Positions 60,601 to 64,000 of a stretch of 64,000 nucleotides of DNA are shown one piece after another; the stretch's first letter is position 1, and the number at the start of each line of letters is the position of its first letter. A program made the position numbers and the translations under genes. Location of the stretch: NCBI GenBank assembly GCA_963556495.2, contig OY747721.1:8459149-8523148 (forward strand), written 5' to 3'. The notes under the pieces are model-generated. The model saw only the letters and a program-made list of their open reading frames with translations. It did not search any database and was not told where the DNA came from. The stretch comes from Valencia hispanica (Eukaryota > Chordata > Actinopteri > Cyprinodontiformes > Valenciidae).

Positions 60601-63269
60601 GTGCGACAGCGAACCCTGTTCTCCATCACTGACCGTGCACCCTTTCATAACCCACTTTGGGGATGTTTGGTACCTGTTTTCACTGACCGTTTGAGATCAT
60701 TTTCCATTAAAGTGAAATTTTGTGGCATTTCTGTACAGTAGAAAAGAGACCTCTTCTCCAACATCTCAAAATCAAAACAATTATTTTAAAACTCAAACAG
60801 TCAGGGATTTATGCATCTAACCGTTTCTGTCTTTTTAGGTTTACTAGTAAGTCTTTTTCCCACATACTGAGAGTGAAGCTTGCAGCTGTGAGAGTAAACA
60901 CTTTAGCAAACCCCTGGCGTGACCTGGTGAGGATAAGTGGACCCCCAGCTGCGAAGAAAATACCTAAAATTGTGTAAATACCCCAAATTAGAGAAGCATC
61001 TTACAAGCTAAGTGCTGCCCATTGATCATAGAGAGAGGAAGTTGTTTACTACCCAGCAGGATTTACTGTCTTCTCCAAGACAAATTTTAACTGATAAAAG
61101 TGAGGGAATTTTGAATTAAAAACCAGTTAATTCTCCTTCCAGAAGCCTATTTAATTTTTTTCTGCCTTAAATTGTGTTAAAAAGCTGAAGAACAGAAAGT
61201 TGATGCCATCTCCTCTGGTTTACACAATGACTGATTTTCACCAGAAAGTGTGGAGGAGACATAAACGACCAGAGGAACATGTAGACAGACAAATTACAGC
61301 TTTCAACACAGTTTACCATCAAATGAGAAACTGTACAATAACAGAGACGTATGTCAGGGAAAAGCATAGATGGGATGGAGCATTGTGAGTAGGATGGGAA
61401 CCTGTTTTCCCACAAAGTTTGTTTGTGGAAGCTTGCTACCATCTGGGTTTACTTGGCAAAGATTGGCTGTGCTGCTGGTCTGTAAATGCCAAATTAGAAC
61501 AGTTATTTACATCAAACATCATGAAACCAAACCACTTCTGAAACTTAAGCAGCCTGAGAAAACCAGATATGCACCCAAAGTTCAATTTTAAGCTCACATG
61601 TGCAGATCTCCCCTAGGATTTTGAGTTTTTGTTCCATCTTTAAGCATGAAAAAAAATATTCCCACAACTGCTTTAAGATCTCTACAGACTCTGGAAGCTG
61701 AAGTCATGAATTTGGCCAGGTTTACAACCAGGTGCAAGAGTGTTCGATGTGCTAAGAAATGTCTCAATTTATTATTAATGGAGCTAAGCTTCCAGAAAAG
61801 AGCTGAAGTGTGCAACAGCTGTTCTGGAAAACGCTGGGAGTAAAGCAGCAAGTGAAACGGAAAGAACTAAACACAGACTGTGACATCACCTACAAATCTG
61901 TGAGTTCAGTTTTTTGTTTGAATTTATGCTGTTACCTAGATGGCTTTGGGGATTTTCATATTTAAATACTGGCAAAAAAGAAGGTCAGTTTAAAATGACA
62001 TGAGCTGTTCAAATTGAAAATATATGACAAAACCAAGAGACAGGTGGCAGTCATTCTGCCAGAATACTCTGCAATTATGGTCTAGCTAATGATGCAAAGG
62101 TGAGGAGGTTACATTGACTGAATTTACTATATTTAAATGTAATCGAGTACCTAAACTTCAAAAGAGGTGGATTTTAATCCCCTAAAGAGAGTAATTCAAC
62201 ATATGTTCTTAGTATTCTTCAGGACAAATACAGACACATGTTCAGTTCTATAATCCAAAAACCTTAAGAAGGGAAAAAGATCAATTTCTCATGCACATTC
62301 CTGCAAGTTCACAGTGGGGCTGATGCGTATATCCAGTTGTCAAATGATGAGTCAACTGATGAAAGACAGTTCACTACAGGGCACCACAGAAGGCAAACTG
62401 GGGCCGTTTAGAGCAGCCAATTAACATGTAATTCGTTGCATAACCACTTGCTATTTTTTACTTTTAGTTCATATTTCACTTTTCCAGGAAGACAACAGAC
62501 CTATTTGCAAAATAACATTTTGTGCTGATCGTGCACCACTTTTCCACCCACTTAGGGGATGCTTTTGATTGACTTTGGTTTGATCAAGGATGCAGGGATG
62601 AAGACCAGTATCACGATCAATGGAAAAAGGACGTTCATGGCTATGAAAGCGAAGAACAAAAGGATAAAATAGCAATACAGAGGTACGAAATGAGGAAAAA
62701 AAGCAAAGGTGCTAACTGACCTGAAGCCAGGATTTGAGCCTGGGACCTTCTTACTGAAAAGCAACAATGCTAACAACTGCAGCACCATCCAGCTGAAGGG
62801 AGAACGATGCAAAACAAAATACCTACGATAAAATGTCTACCCAATAAAGTACATTCCCAAAAGAAAGCGAAAGAAGTTTGTAAACCTCTGGGAACCATAT
62901 ACAAGCATTAGAGAGACTGGAAAATGGATAACATTTATGACAAAAAATGGCCGAATCCTGGCCTGGGTTTTTTATGCATTGAGTTTGCAGTGAGTGTGCA
63001 GCCGTAGGTTCCCTCCGGGTACTTTGACTTCCTCCCACAGTCCACACACCTGATTGTTAGGGGAATTGGTTACTTTAAAGTGGCCCTAGGTATGAGTCCA
63101 TGCGTCGTTGCCTGTCCGGTGTGTCTGTTTTGCCCTGTGATAGACTGGCAACCTGTCCGGAGTGTGCACTGCCGTGGATGGGCGGGTTCAGACTATGGAT
63201 GGGGGAATGGATGGATTCTTACCTTTAAATAAGACATATTCCAAGCAGAATCCGAAGGCTTTTCATCAG
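21592..63269 (-). CDS. svil: supervillin-family gene (partial; 5' end outside window)
   Basis: Supervillin is a peripheral-membrane protein of the villin/gelsolin family that binds F-actin and myosin II and works at focal adhesions, lamellipodia and the cleavage furrow (family knowledge). Minus-strand exons with GT-AG borders join in one frame to 1,404 residues plus stop. Visible order: disordered acidic/Ser-rich part (about 1-364), supervillin-specific centre (365-590), gelsolin-like repeats (about 590-1300) and villin headpiece (about 1353-1404, ending KGLF). Diagnostic stretches include [34 protein letters not shown] and LPEGVDPL. The first exon seen begins in mid-codon, so more exons lie to the right. 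The N-terminal part is short and divergent beside mammalian supervillin, and teleosts carry several svil paralogs, so the exact paralog is undecided. The family call is very secure; the two tentative exons are noted at their own entries. Confidence 0.95.
21770..21925 (-). CDS. svil: svil coding exon AA (start of villin headpiece)
   Basis: Residues 1325-1376: [20 protein letters not shown], then [20 protein letters not shown] and [32 protein letters not shown] is the N-terminal half of a villin headpiece, which binds F-actin in many family members. Acceptor GTACAACATGCAG, donor GTTTCA, phase 0-0. It is shorter than the mammalian equivalent just before the headpiece. Confidence 0.97.
22004..22116 (-). 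CDS. svil: svil coding exon Z
   Basis: Residues 1288-1324: [20 protein letters not shown], then [30 protein letters not shown] is a supervillin hallmark between the last gelsolin-like repeat and the headpiece. Acceptor GCTGATTTCCAG, donor GTGACC, ends in phase 0. Confidence 0.96.
22432..22660 (+). repeat. SINE 3' region in svil intron
   Basis: GCATGTTCTCCCCGTGGATG, then CGGGTACTCCGGCTTCCTCCC and GAGATGGACTGGCGGCCTG are the 3' body of the same SINE family as 14195 and 62990. It is antisense to svil. Confidence 0.85.
23456..23599 (-). CDS. svil: svil coding exon Y (gelsolin-like repeat)
   Basis: Residues 1240-1286: [20 protein letters not shown], then [20 protein letters not shown] and QYCK. 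LFL-DN--EVYLWQG and [13 protein letters not shown] are diagnostic. Acceptor TTTCTTCCTCAG, donor GTTAAA. The hAT element at 23774-25046 fills most of the intron before this exon. Confidence 0.97.
23774..25046. mobile_element. non-autonomous hAT element carrying a nested insertion
   Basis: Starts TAGGGGTGTAATGGTACATG and ends TGTGTACTGTTAGACCCCCA. Flanks ATAATTTG and CTGATTTG agree at 6 of 8 positions, as expected of an old 8 bp duplication. The internal sequence matches the copy at 48240-48998. There is no transposase frame. It lies in the svil intron between exons X and Y. Confidence 0.85.
23976..24495. mobile_element. 520 bp inverted-repeat element inside the hAT copy
   Basis: Begins GGGTGTTTCTCAATGCCAAG and ends CTTGACATTGAGAAACACCC, near-perfect terminal inverted repeats. 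Additional inverted AAGGCGCCT/AGGCGCCTTG motifs lie near the right end. TCT flanks both sides (3 bp). The related copy at 48240 lacks this segment, showing the empty site. More GC-rich than its surroundings. The superfamily is not assigned. Confidence 0.85.
25318..25473 (-). CDS. svil: svil coding exon X (gelsolin-like repeat)
   Basis: Residues 1188-1238: [51 protein letters not shown]. Acceptor TTTTTGTTGTCAAG, donor GTAAAC, ends in phase 1. It matches the supervillin segment YPAR...MPFLQ-DLYS-QPALFL. Confidence 0.97.
25558..25691 (-). CDS. svil: svil coding exon W
   Basis: Residues 1143-1186: [20 protein letters not shown], then [20 protein letters not shown] and CMLQ. The exon ends with a split Asp codon of the conserved [14 protein letters not shown] stretch. 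Acceptor TATTTTCTGAAG, donor GTACGG. Confidence 0.96.
25845..26052 (-). CDS. svil: svil coding exon V (gelsolin-like repeat)
   Basis: Residues 1074-1141: [20 protein letters not shown], then [20 protein letters not shown] and [20 protein letters not shown]. The RLFCVRGE and LYLWHGCKA motifs match a C-terminal gelsolin-like repeat. Acceptor CTTGTTGTATCCAG, donor GTAAGG, ends in phase 2. Confidence 0.97.
26265..26690 (+). repeat. purine-rich composite repeat, copy 1
   Basis: About 320 bases of GGAA/AAGG-rich sequence on plus, followed by a unique tail ending TTATCCAAATCTGAAAAAATA. Copies 2 and 3 (30299, 49866) have the same order of purine block and tail. It lies in an svil intron, so the transcript carries it as pyrimidines. 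Confidence 0.7.
26752..26854 (-). CDS. svil: svil coding exon U
   Basis: Residues 1039-1072: [20 protein letters not shown], then [27 protein letters not shown] is a gelsolin-family signature. Acceptor GGCTTGTGCAG, donor GTATAA, ends in phase 1. Confidence 0.97.
26990..27144 (-). CDS. svil: svil coding exon T (gelsolin-like repeat)
   Basis: Residues 988-1038: [72 protein letters not shown] is near-invariant in supervillins. Acceptor GGTCGTGTCAG, donor GTGGGC, ends in phase 0. Confidence 0.97.
27255..27555 (-). CDS. svil: svil coding exon S (gelsolin-like repeat)
   Basis: Residues 887-986 plus a split Val. It contains [20 protein letters not shown], then [20 protein letters not shown] and [14 protein letters not shown], the start of a further gelsolin-like repeat. 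Acceptor TTTGTTTCCTCAG, donor GTGAGT. A Tc1-derived fragment lies about 45 bp upstream in the intron. Confidence 0.96.
27600..27665 (-). mobile_element. Tc1-like transposase fragment
   Basis: Antisense reading gives [18 protein letters not shown], a degraded version of the Tc1 motif near the third catalytic residue. It lies in the intron just upstream of exon S. Confidence 0.7.
27756..27891 (-). CDS. svil: svil coding exon R
   Basis: Residues 842-886: [20 protein letters not shown], then [17 protein letters not shown]. The GRP-W-LFGRL-EHNET segment is conserved in supervillins. Acceptor GTGACCTGCAG, donor GTAGAT, ends in phase 0. Confidence 0.96.
28126..28301 (-). CDS. svil: svil coding exon Q (gelsolin-like repeat)
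   Basis: Residues 783-840: [20 protein letters not shown], followed by [33 protein letters not shown] is the clearest supervillin/gelsolin signature in the window. Acceptor ACCACACACCAG, donor GTGAGT (consensus), ends in phase 2. Confidence 0.97.
28755..28900 (-). CDS. svil: svil coding exon P
   Basis: Residues 735-782: [20 protein letters not shown], then [15 protein letters not shown]. The [10 protein letters not shown] block and the LVP-DD/ED motif are shared with mammalian supervillin. Acceptor GTGTGTTGCAG, donor GTAACG, ends in phase 0. Confidence 0.96.
29048..29195 (-). CDS. svil: svil coding exon O (gelsolin-like repeat)
   Basis: Residues 685-733: [20 protein letters not shown], then [20 protein letters not shown], the end of the first gelsolin-like repeat. 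Acceptor TTTATCTGGCCAG, donor GTATAA, ends in phase 1. Confidence 0.96.
30060..30196 (-). CDS. svil: svil coding exon N (gelsolin-like repeat)
   Basis: Residues 640-684: [45 protein letters not shown]. The NSGDCFLL core is the signature of a gelsolin fold. Acceptor GTTGTTGTCCGCAG, donor GTACTA, ends in phase 0. Confidence 0.97.
30299..30660 (+). repeat. purine-rich composite repeat, copy 2
   Basis: AAGGAAGGAC-type sequence (30299-30590) with a tail containing AAATACAAATATTTCTTTAC and CTCCAGGCCTGGGAAACACTG. It has the same structure as the copies at 26265 and 49866. Confidence 0.75.
30854..31009 (-). CDS. svil: svil coding exon M
   Basis: Residues 588-638: [20 protein letters not shown], then [17 protein letters not shown], the lead-in to the first gelsolin-like repeat. 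Acceptor TTTCACTCAAAG, donor GTCAGA. The intron before it (31010-33890) carries the three-layer transposon nest. Confidence 0.96.
31745..32398. mobile_element. foldback (palindromic) element inside Tc1 relic
   Basis: The two halves are long imperfect inverted repeats: for example ACTAGTGCTCAGCCGCCAGA (31937) against TCTAGTGACTGAGCACTAAT (about 32250), and GGCAGACACAACCAGAAAAT (31992) against ATCTTCTGGTTGTCTCTGCC (32199). There is no reading frame of note. Exact ends are uncertain by about 10 bases. Confidence 0.7.
32435..33327. mobile_element. 893 bp hAT-like element with exact 8 bp duplication
   Basis: Starts TAGGGCTGGATTATATGG and ends GATATTGTCCAGCCCTA. Flanks 32427-32434 and 33328-33335 both read AACAGAGC. 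Joining the flanks restores continuous Tc1 sequence, which confirms the borders. No transposase is recognisable. Confidence 0.9.
33891..34063 (-). CDS. svil: svil coding exon L
   Basis: Residues 530-586. The peptide [19 protein letters not shown] is basic and highly conserved in supervillins; [19 protein letters not shown] follows. Acceptor TTTTGCCTTTAG, donor GTAAGA, ends in phase 1. Decayed Tc1 sequence lies about 140 bp downstream. Confidence 0.95.
34207..34390 (-). CDS. svil: svil coding exon K
   Basis: Residues 469-528 with split Gly and Lys codons. It includes [20 protein letters not shown], the acidic DDEETF linker characteristic of supervillin. Donor GTAAGT is consensus; the acceptor ends GGGGGATTAG, with its pyrimidine-rich stretch about 20 bases further upstream. 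Confidence 0.92.
34545..34626 (+). repeat. perfect 41 bp tandem duplication
   Basis: Two identical 41-base units starting ATTAGGGCTGCATATTAAAT, head to tail, in the intron between exons J and K. The perfect match indicates a recent duplication. Confidence 0.95.
34867..35061. mobile_element. 195 bp hAT miniature element
   Basis: Starts TAGATGTGTAACTGTACATG and ends CAAATCACACCCCTA. The flanks 34859-34866 and 35062-35069 both read GAAATAAC. The sequence is a shortened form of the hAT family at 23774 and 48240, keeping mainly the 5' 170 bases. Confidence 0.9.
35151..35237 (-). CDS. svil: svil coding exon J
   Basis: Residues 440-467 ([20 protein letters not shown]... LHSK), matching the supervillin segment just before the Glu/Asp-rich linker. 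Acceptor CCACTGGGCAG, donor GTACAA. A 195 bp hAT miniature element lies 89 bp downstream in the following intron. Confidence 0.92.
35352..35426 (-). CDS. svil: svil coding exon I
   Basis: Residues 415-438 with split codons at both ends ([19 protein letters not shown]...). Acceptor GTTCTGCTCCAG, donor GTATCG. Its two-base start and one-base end agree with both neighbours. Confidence 0.9.
35749..35896 (-). CDS. svil: svil coding exon H
   Basis: Residues 365-413 plus a split Gly. It contains SLSERMKIL and [19 protein letters not shown], a strongly conserved supervillin block, and marks where clear similarity to mammalian supervillin starts. Donor GTAGGT; acceptor AACCCAACAG has a weak pyrimidine tract. 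It follows the giant intron. Confidence 0.93.
36195..38125 (-). mobile_element. Tc1-like relic interrupted by about 1.4 kb
   Basis: The left piece (about 36195-36436; CTGCAGCTCCTCCAGAGTTA and CATGACTAATAGTTGTCATG) and right piece (about 37832-38125; ACCTTATCCCTAACCTGCC, AGGGGTATCAGAGAACAAA) are consecutive parts of the Tc1 family seen at 31486. The segment 36437-37831 between them is foreign to it. Confidence 0.6.
36437..37831. other. insertion of unknown type within a Tc1 relic
   Basis: Includes a GC-richer block (36870-37310: CCAAGGCCCCTCCTAAAACA, GCATGCGCATCACC) and a LINE/SINE-like tail AAAGCGCTTTATAAATACAG followed by TTTGATTTGATTTG at about 37355-37395. No coding frame was recognised. 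Confidence 0.4.
38139..38217 (-). mobile_element. L2-like LINE 3' tail, left part of split copy
   Basis: The TTCAATTCAATTCAATTCAG run, then TTTATTTATATAGTGCCAATT and TCATCTCAAGGCACTT, is the (antisense) 3' end of a very common teleost LINE. It breaks off where the Rex1-like LINE starts and appears to resume at about 41270. Confidence 0.75.
38238..39539 (+). pseudogene. LINE AP endonuclease region (433 codons, frameshifted at end)
   Basis: An open 433-codon frame begins with a basic segment ([18 protein letters not shown], about residue 40) and then an apurinic-type endonuclease: GNVRSLANK (about 68), [15 protein letters not shown] and SDHN, each carrying the expected Asn, Glu, Asp and His positions. 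This enzyme nicks target DNA for reverse transcription. The frame ends at a stop at 39537; homologous sequence continues in another frame ([17 protein letters not shown]), so a frameshift separates it from the reverse transcriptase. Confidence 0.88.
39786..41235 (+). pseudogene. LINE reverse transcriptase (frameshifted)
   Basis: The N-terminal part in one frame ([20 protein letters not shown]... VPVPK) shifts at about 40025, where four extra bases follow DYR, into a 406-codon frame with [22 protein letters not shown], the catalytic YSDD box ([10 protein letters not shown]) and [11 protein letters not shown]. It ends LISLWDQ and a stop at 41233-41235. The polymerase motifs are intact but the protein cannot be made as one chain. 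Confidence 0.88.
41270..43620 (-). mobile_element. L2-like LINE, right part of split copy
   Basis: Minus-strand element: long 3' UTR (41270-42000; AGTTTCCTATTTAAGGAATC, CGGCCATCTGCCACGACC), then a reverse transcriptase. The 5' end is truncated near 43620, where Tc1-like sequence follows. It lies in the 14.7 kb svil intron in the same orientation as svil. Confidence 0.85.
42049..43610 (-). pseudogene. L2-like LINE reverse transcriptase fragment
   Basis: A 294-codon frame (42049-42933) contains [45 protein letters not shown] (catalytic YADD) and LLNSDKTEV, and ends early in the C-terminal region. Upstream pieces in other frames (43312-43524 and 43502-43610; [33 protein letters not shown]) are the domain just before the polymerase. 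Internal frame breaks and the missing endonuclease make it a pseudogene. Confidence 0.88.
43625..43715 (-). mobile_element. Tc1-like terminal repeat fragment
   Basis: TGTGATTGTAAAATGACAAA and GAATACTTTTGCAAGGGAATGCAGT resemble a Tc1 terminal inverted repeat. It abuts the truncated L2-like copy. Confidence 0.6.
43716..46730. other. svil intron, unique-looking sequence
   Basis: No transposon signatures recognised in most of it. 43840-44600 is less AT-rich, and a minus-strand Ser/Arg/Lys-rich frame (44279-44581) has no usable splice donor. 46080-46230 is mildly purine-rich. Confidence 0.35.
46731..47375. mobile_element. probable hAT-like non-autonomous element
   Basis: The left end AGTGGGCAATATAAATGG and right end ATATGAGGCCATATCACACAGACCT look like degraded inverted repeats of the cis-acting type seen at 32435. 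The interior is very AT-rich, with no transposase. Confidence 0.4.
48240..48998 (+). mobile_element. hAT element copy, 5' truncated
   Basis: AACTTTAAAAAGTGACACCA through ACAGTTACACCCCTA follows the element at 23774 for most of its length, including AAGTACAGCTGGGAGAC and CTCAAATATGGGCAAAGTATT. It lacks the 5' 180 bases and the 520 bp insertion, and has its own short extra segment at 48360-48500. Confidence 0.8.
49866..50220 (+). repeat. purine-rich composite repeat, copy 3
   Basis: The GAAGGAAGGA-type block (49866-50125) is followed by CCTGTAAATACAAGTATTTTCC and CTTATCCAGGTCTGAAAAATA, the same tail as copies 1 and 2. Confidence 0.75.
50575..50710 (-). CDS. svil: svil coding exon G
   Basis: Residues 320-364, basic and charged ([20 protein letters not shown]... 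ending WKKK). Acceptor TTTTTTCTTTCAG, donor GTTAGT. One base completes the preceding Arg codon; the exon ends in phase 0 before the 14.7 kb intron. The fit to exon H (K|KSNVEL) supports the join. Confidence 0.85.
50805..51050 (-). mobile_element. Tc1-like relic
   Basis: Antisense CCCCACAGCATGATGCTGCCACC is the conserved Tc1 transposase GGS-IMLWG coding stretch. The surroundings are too decayed to bound exactly. It lies in the short intron between exons F and G. Confidence 0.6.
51234..51802 (-). CDS. svil: svil coding exon F (acidic/Ser-rich)
   Basis: The largest exon, residues 130-318 plus a split Arg codon. It encodes a low-complexity, disordered segment: Ser/Pro-rich (about 133-205), then a strongly acidic run of Glu/Asp (about 208-245), then more Ser/Glu-rich sequence. 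A basic patch with GILK (51662-51673) matches the [GS]IL[RK] pattern of protein phosphatase-1 docking sites. Acceptor CCCCTGCTGCAG, donor GTCAGG. Supervillins are known for long disordered N-terminal halves. Confidence 0.85.
51893..52024 (-). CDS. svil: svil coding exon E (3' border uncertain)
   Basis: Residues 86-129, beginning [20 protein letters not shown]. The acceptor TTTCATTTCCAG is good. The only phase-0 donors available are GTTGTT-type sites near 51892, which are weak, and the resulting intron is only 90 bp. The N-terminal 30 residues look like real coding sequence; the last 10-15 may be intron. Confidence 0.5.
52229..53689 (+). mobile_element. Tc1-like transposon, 1,461 bp, well preserved ends
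   Basis: Both ends read CAGTGGCTTGCAAAAGTATT inward and are flanked by TA (52227-52228, 53690-53691), the Tc1/mariner target duplication. Terminal inverted repeats are about 214 bp (52229-52442 and 53476-53689) with only scattered mismatches, so insertion was fairly recent. The transposase between them is defective. It lies in the svil intron between exons D and E. Confidence 0.95.
52598..53472 (+). pseudogene. Tc1 transposase pseudogene lacking first catalytic Asp
   Basis: The start ATG AAG TCC AAA GAA CAC is followed by frameshifted N-terminal DNA-binding remnants (to about 52830). The open part (52835-53410, 191 codons) contains [25 protein letters not shown] (second Asp of the DDE triad) and [11 protein letters not shown] (Glu). 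The stretch that should carry the first catalytic Asp, between RKPLK and the [13 protein letters not shown] segment, is deleted (roughly 60 residues short of a normal Tc1). A reading-frame shift near 53410 precedes the expected C-terminus. Inactive. Confidence 0.85.
53700..54910. other. svil intron, nothing recognised
   Basis: AT-rich sequence; a somewhat GC-richer stretch at 54330-54560 shows no coding frame or repeat signature that I know. Confidence 0.4.
54911..55010 (-). CDS. svil: svil coding exon D
   Basis: Residues 53-85, charged and helix-prone ([17 protein letters not shown]...). Acceptor GTTCTAATTTCAG, donor GTCAGC. One base completes the Ser codon from the upstream exon, and the exon ends in phase 0. 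Phase agreement with both neighbours supports it. Confidence 0.7.
55011..56952. other. svil intron, nothing recognised
   Basis: AT-rich. The part around 55925-56030 (GTGCTTTACACTAAGAGCC) faintly resembles a repeat tail. No other feature is supported. Confidence 0.4.
56953..57050 (-). CDS. svil: svil coding exon C
   Basis: Residues 20-51 plus a split Ser codon: a hydrophilic, probably disordered stretch ([16 protein letters not shown]...). Acceptor TATTTTGTAG, donor GTGAGC. Only one reading frame is open across the exon; it starts in phase 0 and ends in phase 2, which matches the one-base start of the next exon. The other two frames contain stops. Confidence 0.65.
57359..57480 (-). repeat. 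SINE 3' fragment, minus orientation
   Basis: GTCCATCCATCCATCTTATG, then GGGTACACCAAGGACAGGTCGCC and AGTCCATCA, is the reverse complement of the SINE tail seen at 14195 and 63000. It lies about 300 bp upstream of exon C. Confidence 0.75.
58050..58061 (-). CDS. svil: candidate svil 12-nt microexon
   Basis: CCTGCTAAGAAG encodes Pro-Ala-Lys-Lys in phase 0-0. It sits between a pyrimidine-rich acceptor (TTTACCCTCCTCAACAG) and a good donor (GTAAAG). Skipping it would keep the frame, so it may be alternatively spliced. A longer exon using an upstream AG (near 58122) does not fit the phase. This rests on splice-site quality alone. Confidence 0.35.
58062..59690. other. svil intron, no gene
   Basis: No exon recognised. 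GGTTGGTTGTCAC-like motifs occur at 58887-58915 and again at 60438-60450, on either side of the LINE derivative at 59695-60232. Confidence 0.4.
59695..60232 (+). mobile_element. internally deleted Rex1-like LINE derivative, copy 2
   Basis: The order of pieces is the same as at 2490-3076: GGGAGCAGCTGATTAGCACC (5' part), GGTGGATTAGCGGTGCTTGC (middle), TGACAGTCATGAGACTTTTA (junction) and the 3' end with AACAACTCTTTGAAGATAC and AATAAAGTATTTTTTTATAA. Both copies lack the same endonuclease and polymerase segments. Confidence 0.78.
60233..62690. other. svil intron, nothing recognised
   Basis: AT-rich, no exon with matching phase or repeat signature recognised. The open frame at 61200-61388 shows no known family. 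Confidence 0.35.
62695..62790 (-). repeat. tRNA-related SINE head
   Basis: On minus: GGTGCTGCAGTTGTTAGCAT (A-box-like) and GGCTCAAATCCTGGCTTCAG (B-box-like) with the CAGTAAGAAGGTCCCAGG segment, the tRNA-derived 5' half of a common teleost SINE. It is oriented opposite to the SINE body at 62990. Confidence 0.7.
62990..63214 (+). repeat. SINE body abutting svil splice donor
   Basis: TCCGGGTACTTTGACTTCCTCCC, GATAGACTGGCAACCTGTCC and the GGGGAATGGATGG end are the 3' half of the SINE family. Its last base is six bases from the exon A donor (GT at 63222-63221, minus). Antisense to svil. Confidence 0.85.
63223..63269 (-). CDS. svil: svil coding exon A (first seen in window)
   Basis: Residues 1-15 of the visible fragment ([15 protein letters not shown]), preceded by two bases that complete an upstream codon. 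Acceptor TTCTTTTTCAG and donor GTAAGA are both strong, and the exon ends in phase 0. It is called because it lies upstream in the right phase; the peptide itself is not diagnostic. A SINE tail begins six bases into the following intron. Confidence 0.6.
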
Positions 63270-64000
63270 CTGAAAAAGAAAACAATTGAACTTTAAGTTC
63301 ACAACGGTGAGGATTAAAATGCTCAAACCATACTGCCCTGCTAGCGAAACATGTGATTAGTCAGAGTAAAAAGTTGATAATGATTAGTTGAGACTAGACG
63401 CAAAAATATATATTTTTTAAATCTAACACACATGTATGCAAATGTATTTAAAATCATGTAAGCTTAAACATATTAACGCAGCATTTTCCAAAATGGTTTG
63501 CCATTGTAATGAGCTACACTCTGTACAGAATGATCTGCAGAGAAATGATTGCACATTAGTATGGGTTCAAGTGGAAGTCGTCGTCACAAAGGGATAACAT
63601 CTTGAAATATGTAAACAGTGAAATCGGGAACATTGTTATCTTCAATGTCTTTAGCTTAAGACGGTAAATTGAAAAAAATGGCATATGTTCAGTTTTACGA
63701 GTCCACTGAAGTCTTTATAAAATAATAATAATATGAGTTTTTTTTCCATTCAACGAAACGCATACCCTTTGCATTTAAACATCTGTAAAGGGCAATAGTA
63801 GAATCAGATCTCGTGAGCTACTTGATGAAAACCAGCAGAGATTATCTTCTTCTAATAGGAACATGAGGAATCCATTACATTTAACAATATTCAAACGCAA
63901 CATTAATTTCTTAATTCGCCACAATTCCATCCACTCTCTCTCTTTAAATCTTCTTTTATTTCCTTTTTTTACCAAAATAATAGCCTGTCTCTGAAAGACT
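63270..64000. other. upstream svil intron, nothing recognised
   Basis: Lies upstream of exon A on the svil strand, so it is intron or flank. No exon with suitable splice sites was found; AT-rich. Confidence 0.4.

Noticed and set aside
62695..62790. Functional tRNA gene
   Set aside because: Has A- and B-box-like parts but cannot fold as a full tRNA with a clear acceptor stem; it fits a SINE head.

Overview
The window is vertebrate nuclear DNA, almost certainly from a ray-finned (teleost, probably percomorph) fish. Evidence: a large gene split into many short exons with GT-AG introns, and introns filled with repeat types typical of teleosts (Tc1-like and hAT DNA transposons, Rex1/Babar-like and L2-like LINEs, tRNA-derived SINEs ending in ATGGATGG). 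No operons, CRISPR arrays, rRNA genes or free-standing tRNA genes were seen.

One protein-coding gene is recognisable: a supervillin (svil-family) gene on the minus strand. It runs from beyond the right edge of the window down to a stop codon at 21592. I rebuilt 28 coding exons (26 firm, two tentative) from splice sites and codon phase. They join in one frame and encode 1,404 residues, lacking the N-terminus. From N to C this is a disordered, acidic/Ser-rich region, a supervillin-specific central region, gelsolin-like repeats and a C-terminal villin headpiece ending in KGLF. The 3' half is compact (20 exons in about 14 kb). The 5' half is spread over about 28 kb, with a 14.7 kb intron between 35897 and 50574.

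Layout: 1-21.2 kb is intergenic DNA downstream of svil, with no recognisable gene, several decayed transposons, microsatellites and two or three stretches that resemble conserved non-coding elements. 21.2-36 kb holds the gelsolin-like and headpiece exons, with hAT, SINE and purine-rich repeats in the introns. 36-50.5 kb is the giant intron, with a Rex1-like LINE nested in an L2-like LINE. 50.5-63.3 kb holds the N-terminal-side exons, a well-preserved Tc1-like transposon (1,461 bp, 214 bp terminal inverted repeats, TA duplication) and further repeats. 63.3-64 kb is intron or flank with nothing recognised.

The most unusual content is the layering of mobile elements: a Tc1 relic carrying a foldback element and a hAT element with an exact 8 bp target duplication; a 520 bp element inside a hAT element, whose empty site is seen in another copy in the window; internally deleted LINE derivatives that share deletion junctions; and three copies of a purine-rich composite repeat. 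I found no new enzymatic or defence system. All family names rest on recognition by eye, without database searches.
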